From Jacaranda mimosifolia (lineage: Eukaryota > Streptophyta > Magnoliopsida > Lamiales > Bignoniaceae): a stretch of DNA of 64,000 nucleotides. Shown here one piece after another: positions 55,060-64,000 of the stretch (position 1 is its first letter; every line of letters begins with the position of its first letter). The stretch spans positions 1,845,501 to 1,909,500 of the forward strand of contig CM032124.1 of NCBI GenBank assembly GCA_018894105.1. The letters run 5' to 3'. The notes under the pieces were generated by a model, which saw only the letters and a program-made list of their open reading frames with translations, was not told where the DNA came from and made no database searches. A program made the translations under genes and the position numbers.

Positions 55060-58000
55060 TGTAACACACCTAAAATTGGGTATTTGAGAAAATAAGGATT
55101 TAGGAATCAAGATATCAGTTGGTTGGATTTTAGGGCCCAAAAAATTAATAAAATGGACTTAGTTGCGTAAAGATTGAAAGTTTTTGGGTCAATTTATAAT
55201 TTGAAGAAACTTGATTGTACAACATTTTAAAAGTTTTGTGGGTTAAACTGGGAATATTTTAAGCCAACCTAGTCAATGTGAGGCACCAAGGAAGCTGGGG
55301 GCTAATTCAAAGATGGCTAAAAGGTTGTAGGACCCAATTGACAAGATGAGAAAAGTTTTGGGGTGGAATTCATAATTCCAGGAACTTCCCTATAAATAGC
55401 AAGTTCCCCACCTCCCCCAACTTCATCAACTTCTCACATGCAAACCCCTCTCCCCTCATTGGTGAACTCTCTCAGTCAATGGCAAAAACCCAAAACCAAG
55501 CATACCATTACCGATAACGAAAAGAACACAATAGTACCAGGCTTTTCGATAACCAACATGTGATTCGCTGGAAATTAGGCCCCGAACGGACCTTCACGGT
55601 GGTGGTGATGGGTTGCTTCGTTCCAACAACTAAAACTTGAGTGCAGCAGTGGGTTTTGACGGGCTCAGCTTAAAGATCAAGATGGTGACTTCAATTACTA
55701 GTTCCAACTAGTGAGAGCGACGGAATTGAAGAAAATGTGAAGCGGCGATGGTGGTGGTGGAGCTTTGGTGATTTTTGACCAATTACTTTTAACTTCGACA
55801 ACAACATAGAAAATTGGTTGAGGCATTTTGATCAGCATAGCTGGACAAGTTGAATTGTGGTGTCGTGATTCAATTCCGGCGATGGCGCATGGCTGCGCTC
55901 TGGCAACTTTCGAATAGAATCTTCAAATCGATGTGGTCAATGCACTGACGGCATTGGTTTGTACAGAGGAGGCACCAATAAGGATATCTTGGGTAAAAGT
56001 TGGAGTTTGGGGATTAAATTCCTTGTGTTGTTTTATTCTTGTTAAATCATATGTTGTAGTGCAAATAGGAGTATGAATTATGATATGGAACTAAGATTCG
56101 ATCATGCATGTTTATTTATAAAAATTAGTGAGCCCAAATTTGTATTATTGTATGATAATCTTGGGATTAATTGAGTTAATTGGAAAAGAGAACCCTAAAT
56201 CTTATATTATGTCAAAAAGGAAGAAGAATTGATATAAGAAATTGGACTTATTAACCATGCATGTATGATTTTAACCATTTAGCAAACTTGAATATAGCAT
56301 ATTATGTGATAATCTTGGTTAAGTAAGTGGATTAGGTGTCAAAACCTTAATTTTATGGATTTGAGACCTAAGTAACAATAATTGGGTTAGTTAAGATAAT
56401 TGGGCTATTATTTTGATTCGGGATAATGATATGAGGTTAATTATGTAATTGAGGACCTGATTATGCCCTTTTGTTAGTACCGATATAAAGCCCGTAAAAT
56501 ATTCCCATATTAATGGCATACTTAGCCGTACTATAATGATAGTACCGATCAAACCCTAAAATTACCTTGTTAATCAAGTAGTTGTTGATTTTAGACCGTT
56601 ATTAGTAAGATTGTAATTATTGGATGTTATTAAGGTTCAAAAGGTATTTTGACTGTAGATTTAAATCTTTTGGATAGGTGACAAAGAATTAGGTCCCGTT
56701 GATCGGTGGACTGTTGATTATGGTTGTATTTTCTAGGGTTATACAGGTAAGGATCTGCCAATCTAGCACTTTCTCATACCTATATGTTATTTTGATAAAC
56801 CCTGTGAGGGTTCCTATTTCTGTACTGACTGGATCGTGTTTATTGTAATCTGTAAATTTCTTGAGATCTTGATTGTTATCTGTTATTTAATGTGTACACC
56901 CCTGTGATGGTTATCGCTTGTTATTGATTCTAAATCCTATCTGGTCTGGCTCCCAGAACTCTTGCCTATTATCTATATCGCCCTGTTGCCTAATTGTATT
57001 ATTATATGTATCGTCTTGTATCATTATCTGTTGCCTTGCCAGCATACTTGTTTATCTGTACAGTGTTAAATGGCCATGTTGGCTTATTTGAATTGTTTAC
57101 TGATATTGTATTACCTTGTCGGCATTTCTGTACTATTTTGTCTTGTTATCGTTTGCCTCACTGGCATATTTGTTTACTTGATATCCGTGATACGCTAGGA
57201 ATTTCCCCTGGGTATCAATGATGTGCTAGGAATTTCCCCCTGGGCATATGCACAAACAGTTATTGATTCTATTATATGTGTGGGGAGTTATTGGGCCAAG
57301 GGCCAATCTTGGTGAGATGTTTGGTTATGTGGGGCACGCCATGTAGCTCCACACGGATGTTAGCGATATGCTAATAATTTACCCCCAGGTGTAGCGACTT
57401 TCCCCTTAGGTATCAACGGTGTGCTAGGAATTTCCCCATAGGTATCTGTGGTGCACCATACAGTTCTGTATAGGCATCTGCCATATACCAAGCTATCATG
57501 CTTTGTTAAATTGATTGACTAAATGGTATAAGGTGAATCTGCTATGCATGTTTTGTTGTAATCTATTGGAATGTATATGCTTTGGGTTTGCTTTACTCGA
57601 CTGTATCCCGACTACCTGTAATTTGTTCATGGAGCAATAAGCCAGGAGAGTTTCCTATTTTGTTAAATTGTTACTGCATGTTTCTTGACATGACTTATTC
57701 TGACTATTAAATTTGTGATCTGTTGAGTTGAATCTTCCTAGATAGATCCCTACTGATTGTTCTTAAGTTTATCCCTCACTAAGTCTTTGGACTTACCCTC
57801 CCGTATCACTTTGATTTCTTAGACAGGTTTAGGTGATGAACTTGGACCTCAGGTATGGATTGGAGAGTGTTTTGTAATAGATTAGAAGTTTATATATTAA
57901 GACTAAATTCTGACATGTGGCATGTAAATAATATGTTATCTTCTAAAGGACCACTCGTATGTTAGGTTTTAAACTTAGAGATATTGTGATATGTCAGATT

Positions 58001-58223
58001 TGAACTTAAGGTTTGCAGTATGTATGAAATGATGAATGATGGTATCTATCATGGTATGTAAGTTGTACTTTTGTTAAGGTTTGTTTAGGTTGAAGTCCAT
58101 TGCTATCTCTGATAATTTTGAAAAAAAATTCTATTGGGCTTATTGCTTGTATTATGAGTTGAGATTTAAGTTTGGACTGAGTGGTGCCTCATCTTAGGTG
58201 CTATCCCGAGATGGGGTGTTACA
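55060..58223 (+). repeat. 5' LTR (3164 bp)
   Basis: It starts TGTAACACACC and ends GGGGTGTTACA, with short inverted ends TGTAACAC/GTGTTACA. A TATA box (TATAAATA) lies at 55391-55398, a plausible start for element transcription. The 'gaatttcccc' phrase repeats near 57200-57440 with 'gatgtgctagg', a small internal repetition. The open frame at 56994-57221 inside is not a gene. Confidence 0.9.
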
Positions 58224-58226
58224 GGG

Positions 58227-58244
58227 TGGTATCAAAACCTAGGC
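58227..58244 (+). other. Primer binding site (initiator tRNA-Met type)
   Basis: Three bases after the LTR, TGGTATCAAAACCTAGG resembles the TGGTATCAGAGC sequence complementary to the 3' end of plant initiator tRNA-Met, with one or two substitutions. Confidence 0.8.
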
Positions 58245-61200
58245 TTTGATGACCTAGGTAAACATAGGAATGATTGTGATGACTGGAATTAATGGAATTC
58301 CTAGAGATTGAACTTGAATTAGGAATCACCTAGGATGCGGCCACTTGGGATAAGGAAAACTTGAGCTGTTGTGGGATTGATCCTAGGATATGATCCTCGA
58401 AATGTGGAATTTTTGGTTAATAGAGACTAAGCTTGATTTTGGAAAAGCTTCTAATGGGTATGCTTGAGGTAAGGAATACCTAAGTTATGTTAGGATATGA
58501 TTTTGGAATGTGAAATTTTGGGATAGGAAAATATGAGGTTTTATTGTGAACTTGAATGTCGGATTGAATAAGAAATGAAATTTTGGGATAATACTTGACG
58601 TTAAGGAAGTAAGTATCTTAGGATGAACAAAATTTCTGCTATGTACTGATAAAAGGAAATTTGGTTATTTAGAGATATAGGAAAGGAATTGTTGCAGGTA
58701 GTACTGCATTTGAGGATGCCAACTAGGTTGGTTGATAGCTTGCATTTTCTTTGGAACTACTTGTAGCCATTGTGATATTATTAATACTTAAGATGCATGA
58801 TATGGGCTAATTGATCCCTAACTCATTCTCTAAGGTCAGGAATTACGATACAATGAGAAACGATACTGCCAGAACATCCACAAACATGAATGTGATCCTC
58901 AGTCGACTAAATCATAGGGGAGGGTCATCAGCCAGTGAAGTTAAAACATTTGAAGATCGCAAGGAAGACCCTCTAATTAGAAGATCTCAGGGAAAGAACC
59001 GAAGATGACGTTAGATCTTATTTTCCTCCTACTAGTAGGTCCGAAGATAGAAAGACTTGTGGTATAAAACTTATTGTAGTAAGATAGAGGACCTTATAAC
59101 TTTATTGATGAGCAAATTGGGTTAAAAATCTTGGGAGTATGATAGAAACCACTAAAGGATAGCCTTCAGGAATTTCTAGAGTTTTACTCATCTCAATCAC
59201 TAATAAGGATTGACAGAATAGAAGTAAGAGCTTAACAAAACACACCAAGTTGAGAATTAGAATATCTTCTTCCTCATAAGCTAGTAAACCTAAAATGAGC
59301 ACTAAGGCTTGTTTAAGGTCGAAACTAAGGATGTGATACGATACATAGGAAATTGCTTGTATTGTTAGGATTGATTTGTAATGATCTTATTGAGAACCTT
59401 TTAAATTGAGGAAATAGCCATATTACATATGTGTTTAGGCTATGATCTCGCGGACATTTAAAGAAATGATTTTACCCAGGTTACTGACAATTAAGTACGA
59501 CTAGAAAATATATCAAGTACAAGTTCTTGGGGTTCTTCAATTAGTATCAATAATTGCATTGATGAGATCAACTAAAGATGCTAGATCATATATGCTTTGT
59601 AAAGGAAATTTGGATATAGAGGATAATCTTATATGCCTTGGGAAAGCTTAAGTCATAGAACAACCTATGTTGTTTATGTTTAGAACAATTGAAATGGATA
59701 TTGCTTTAACGATACAGATATATCATTTAACAGTGAAAGAAGAGGAATTCTTGCGGATTGTGGAATTACTAGTAAGGTATGATTTAGGTTAATCTAGGAA
59801 TGACAATCACTTTGGGTTTAAAAGTGAAATTAATGTATTTGGTGATTGGCGAGAGAAGTGTGGGATAGATATAAGTATCACTGGGATAAAGGGAAACAGG
59901 TAGTTAAGAGTACTATATAAGTTTTGAACATTAGAGATAAGTTTGATCCTTCATATTTTGATCATATCAAGTATGTAAGTTGAGCTTGACTACTTCTTAA
60001 GGTAACTATCATGTAAGTGTGAACTTATGGTGTCAATAGCCGTTTGTAGCCGTAGTAGTTTTGTGGGCTCTTAGAAAACTCTTAAGTATTGAGATGACAT
60101 GTGATTGAGGCAATAAGGAAAGCAAGTAGTAGGATCTGGTAGGGAATAGAGGATGCGAGCTTGGGCCTATGCCCTAACAGGATAAGAAGCACCGGATCTC
60201 AACGCGGTGATAGAATGTATGGTTTCTATTTTTGAAATCTATGATAATGCCCTATATGATCTTGATGTTTACATTATTTCATATCTATCGCATTTCCTAA
60301 AATTAAATATGCAACCCGAGACTAGGGCTTATTGAATAGAAGTTCAGACACTATGAATCTAGATTGCCAAGATGACGATTGGGGACAAAGTATGTCCAGC
60401 CAATCTCACACATATGCGTATCCAAGAGTATGATGTGTTGCTTGGAAGGGATTAGCCATATAGTCATCAGCACAGGTGAACTGCTACACCAAGTGCGTTA
60501 CTCTCGGAGATGAGATACCAATACCATAATGCCCTTTTGTAGATAACGCCTCCCCAATGCCAGTTATTTCTGAGCTAGAGATCAAAAAGATTTTGAGAAA
60601 AGGTGGACATTAATTCTTGGTGTATCTTATCAATAAACCCCAAGATCTAGTTTAAAGTTGAGGACATAGAAGTGGTAGCGGAATACCCAAAAGTATTCCC
60701 AAAAGAAGTGAGATCAATACCACTTTACCCCATGTAGAAGAATTATTTGACTTTTTACGGGGACAAGAATCTTTTCAAAGCTGGAGTTGAAGTAAGAGTA
60801 CTACCAGCTGAAGATTAGAAAAGACCATGCAAAGCATCGATGCATGGTTCTTGGAACCTTGAGAAAGCATCAGTTGTATGCAAGTTTAGCAGGTATGGAT
60901 TTTGAGTAAAGAAAGTGTTTTTTCTTAGGCATATGATATCCCAGGATGTGGTAAAGGTTGATCCCTCTAAGATAGAGGCGGTAGTCATCTAGAAAAGACC
61001 AAAAAATGTGACAGAAGTTTGTAATTTTTTGGGTCTTGTCGATTATTAATGAAGATCTGTGTAGAACTTTTCTGAAATAGCTGACATGTTGACTAAATTA
61101 ACTCAGATATGTTAACCATTTAACCAAAATGAAGATCTGAACATGAGACAGCGTTGCTGGATGGAAATTTTAATAGACTATGATTCTTCCATCATCTCTC

Positions 61201-61703
61201 ACCCAAAAAGGCAAATGTAGTGGCTAATGCTTTGAGCCGAATGGCTGAAATAGCCTACTTATTAGCAGTAGAAGCATCAGAAAGCATAAGAATGAGTGTT
61301 GTACTGGAAATAAAACAGCCAGTGAGATTGCAGAGATAAGTGCAATTCAAATCATAGGATGAAATGCAAAGAGCCCAAGTTATGATATATAAGTGATAAA
61401 ATAAAAGGAAAAGGTCAAAAGTTCTAGAAAGTTTGAGTTCAACACTGATAATCAAGGTATTCTTCTGTTCCGTAAGAAAATAAATGTGTCGGAAGAAATG
61501 AAGAAGAGATTGTTGGATGAGGCACACAAGCCAAGATACACAATGCATCCGAGAGGCATGAAGATGTATCAGGACTAGAAGAAACAAGTTTGGCGGAATG
61601 TAATGAAAAATGTAGAATTATTGACTGAATCTGCTTATTCTCTGCCAGTCAGAATTGTACTCAGATGAGAGTCTGAGGACTAGATTCTTTTAAGAGAGAG
61701 GTA
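58245..61703 (+). pseudogene. Decayed gag-pol region
   Basis: 58245-60350 has no readable Gag; a 65-codon frame at 58811-59008 may be a scrap of it. A protease-to-RT linker is visible near 60420-60600 (EYDVLLGMDW degraded, then PMPVISELEIKKILRKGG). The end of the reverse transcriptase lies near 60900-61060 (MISQDVVKVDPSKIEAVV, NVTEVCNFLGLVDY). RNase H remains near 61205-61250 (KANVVANALSRM). The N-terminal zinc-binding region of integrase lies near 61450-61580 (KKRLLDEAHKPRYTMHPRGM). The catalytic YxDD part of RT and the integrase core are missing. The purine run 'taagagagaggta' before 61704 is the polypurine tract. Confidence 0.8.
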
Positions 61704-64000
61704 TGTAACACCCCTAAAATTGGGTATTTGAGAAAATAAGGATTTAGAAATCAAGATATTGGTTAGTTGGATTTTAGGGCCCAAAAAATTAATAAAAAGG
61801 ACTTAATTACATGAAGATTGAAAGTTTTGGTGTTAATTTGTAATTTGAAGAAACTTGATTGTACAATATTTTAAAAGTTGTGGGTCAAATTGGAAATATT
61901 TTAAGTCAACCAATGTTAGGCACTAACAAAGCTGGGAGCTAATTTGAAGATGGCTAAAAGGTTGGATGACCTAATTGACAAGCTGAAAAGAGTTTTGGGG
62001 TAGAATTCATAATTCAGGAAGTTCCCTATAAATAGCAACTCCCCTCCCCCTTAACTTCATCAAATTCTCACATGCAAACCCCTCTCCCGTCATCGATGAA
62101 CTCCCTCGATTGACGGCGAAAACCCAAAACCAAACATACCATCACATTCCTCTCAATGAACGAAATGCAATGGTACTAGACTTTTCGAAAACCAATCAGC
62201 GAGTCACTAGGAATTAGGTGCCAAACGGAGCTTCATGGTGGTGGTGATGGGTTGCTCCGTTCTAGCGACTGAAACTTAAAGTGCAGTAGTGGTTTTTAAT
62301 GGGCTCAGCTCAAGGGTCAAGATGGTGGCTTCAATTACTGGTTCTGACCACCGACAGTGATGAATTTGAAGAGAATGTGAGGCGATGGCGGTGGTGGAGG
62401 TACGACAGTTTTTGGCCAATTACTTCTGACTCTGGCAGCAACTTAGAAAATTGGTTGAGGCGTTCTGATCAACGGAGTTGGATGAGTTGAATCGTGGTGT
62501 CGTGATTCAGTTCTAGCAATGATGCATGGCCGCACTCCGGTGACTTCCAGACAGAATCTTTATCTCGATGTGGTGAACTCACTGGCAACATTAGTTCGTA
62601 AAGACAAGGCATCGATAAGGATATCTTGGGTAAAAGTTGGAGTTTGGGGATTAAGGGCTGGATTGGTTGTGTTTTCATTCTTAGTTTTTATTTTAATTGT
62701 TCTAGAATGTATTTTTATTTTATCATTGTTTTGCGTGTGAAAATGAAAATGTGATTGGTTTTGAATTGTGAAAATTTTGAAAAAAGTAGATTGAAAACAA
62801 TATTTTAAAGTAATAATATTAAATATTTTAATGTAATAGTATTAATTATTATTGTTTAATTAATTGTGGGCCCCATTTTCTTGAAAAGATAGAAAAAGAA
62901 ATAATTATTTAATAAGTTAGTGGATGATGATGTGACAAAAAATTAGTATTAAATTTTTATGTGGGTCCTATTGTCTTGGAATGATGAAAAAAAAATAATA
63001 TTTAATTAGTTGGTGGATTTTAATTATTTTTAAATTAGTAGGTATTATAGGTTTTTTCTAGATATGAAAATGAAAATAGATGGTGTTTTCATTCATGATT
63101 CAACAAACAATGGCCTTTTTTGTTTTCAGAATAGTGTAAAATGAGAATATGGTTGTCTAGAACACAACCAATCCAGACCTAAATTCCTTGTGTTGTTTTA
63201 TTCATGTTAAATCATGTGTTGTAGCGCAAATGGGAGTATGAAATATGATATGGAACCAAGATTCGATCATGCATGTGTGTTTATAAAAATTAGTGAGCCC
63301 AAATTTGTATTATTGTATGATAATCTTGGAATTAATTGAGTTAATCAGAAGAGAAAACCCTAAATCTTATATTATGTCAAAGAGGATGAAGAATTGATAT
63401 AAGACTTGGACTTATAAACCATGCATGTATGATTTTAACTGTTTAGCGGACTTGGATTTAGTATATTATGTGATAATCTTGGTTAAATAAGTGGATGAGG
63501 TGTTAAAACCCTAATTTTATGAATTTGAGATCTAAGTAACAACAATTAGGTTAATTAAGATAATTAGGCTGTTATTTTAATTTGGGATAATGATATGAAG
63601 TTAATTATATATAATTAAGGACCTGATTATGCCTTTTTGCTAGTACCAATATAAACCTCGTAAAATATTCCCATATTAATGGCATAATTAGCCATGCTAT
63701 CCCATAACTATAGTACCGATCAAGCCCTACAACTAGGGTGTTAATCAAGTAGTTGTTGATTTAGACCATTATTAGTAAGATTGTAATTACTAGATGTTAT
63801 TAAGGTTGAGAAGGGATTTTGACCGTGGATTTAAATCTTTTGGATAGGTGACAAAGAATTAGGTCCCGCTGATTAGTAGACTGCAGATTGTCGTTGTATT
63901 TTTGGGGACTACAGAGGTGAGGGTCTGCCAATTTGGCACTATCTCATACCTATCTGTTATTGTGATAAACTTGTGAAGATTCTTGTTTCTGTACTGACTG
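61704..64000 (+). repeat. 3' LTR, truncated by window end
   Basis: It starts TGTAACACCCC and follows the 5' LTR closely, with TATA box at 62027-62034. Differences by eye are scattered substitutions and small indels, plus a 525-bp insertion (62655-63179). The last shared position visible is near 5' LTR 56830. The open frames at 62299-62490 and 62519-62740 are LTR sequence, not genes. Confidence 0.9.
62655..63179. mobile_element. PIF/Harbinger-type MITE in the 3' LTR
   Basis: A 525-bp element. It starts GGGCTGGATTGGTTGTGTT and ends AACACAACCAATCCAGACC, a near-perfect inverted pair. TAA flanks both sides (62652-62654, 63180-63182). The 5' LTR has the empty site 'ggggattaaattccttg' near 56010, so the insertion happened after the retrotransposon integrated. 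It is non-coding. Confidence 0.9.

Larger units (their letters stand above)
55060..64000 (+). mobile_element. Ty3/gypsy (probably chromovirus/Tekay-like) LTR retrotransposon
   Basis: Two near-identical long LTRs, an initiator-Met-type primer site and pol remnants in the order protease, reverse transcriptase, RNase H, integrase define a Ty3/gypsy element. The interior is only about 3.5 kb and riddled with stops and deletions, so it is defective. It inserted into segment B after 'gactatgaattta'; segment A keeps the uninterrupted sequence near 4890. The element runs past the window end. The Tekay-like assignment rests on LTR length and primer site and is inference. Confidence 0.88.

Noticed and set aside
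62299..62740. Two frames near the start of the second long LTR
   Set aside because: They are LTR sequence also present, with different stops, in the 5' LTR near 55700-56010; the second also runs into the MITE.
1..64000. tRNA or rRNA genes
   Set aside because: No cloverleaf with the A and B box wording and no rRNA-like block was recognised by eye. A dedicated tRNA scan was not possible.

Overview
This window looks like nuclear DNA of a flowering plant, most likely a eudicot. It is AT-rich, has GT-AG introns, and is full of plant transposons: Ty3/gypsy LTR elements, a hAT element, Harbinger/Tourist-type and hAT-type MITEs. Its gene content is a cluster of malectin-like (CrRLK1L/FERONIA-type) receptor kinases mixed with Rx/R1-type CC-NLR resistance genes. 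That combination would suit an asterid, but the species assignment is inference. There is no sign of bacterial, organellar or CRISPR content.

Layout. 1-718 is a broken minus-strand receptor-kinase fragment. 719-5050 is intergenic DNA ('segment A') that recurs at 49210-55059 ('segment B'), so the two act as occupied/empty-site controls for several insertions. 5200-11156 holds repeated copies of a receptor-kinase upstream region, a solo LTR and a 5' gene fragment. 11157-17526 is a rearranged non-autonomous Tat-like LTR element with an inverted LTR at its left end. 17942-18815 is a malectin-domain pseudogene. 19694-24209 is the one large, apparently open gene: a receptor kinase without its malectin ectodomain that runs in frame into a CC-NB-ARC-LRR protein. 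24.2-32 kb is mostly repeats.

The minus-strand half (32.0-44.9 kb) holds two copies of a unit made of an NLR coiled-coil fragment followed by a malectin receptor kinase. In the first copy (32056-36189) the kinase has lost its membrane and kinase domains, and exons of an Hsp70-interacting-protein (HIP/FAM10)-like TPR protein follow. In the second (39221-44897) the receptor is full length but frameshifted, and exons of a degenerate PTI1-like kinase follow. In both, the same small linker exon leads into the foreign gene.

45034-49209 is a hAT element with an 8-bp target duplication, inserted just upstream of the second unit. 55060 to the window end is a Ty3/gypsy element with 3.2-kb LTRs and a heavily decayed interior; its 3' LTR carries a Harbinger-type MITE and runs off the window.

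Taken together, this is a young, unstable immune-receptor cluster in which one receptor-kinase family has been joined to three different partners: an NLR, a HIP co-chaperone and a PTI1-like kinase. Only the receptor kinase-NLR fusion looks translatable as it stands; nearly every other gene copy is broken. All identifications come from reading the sequence, with no database search.
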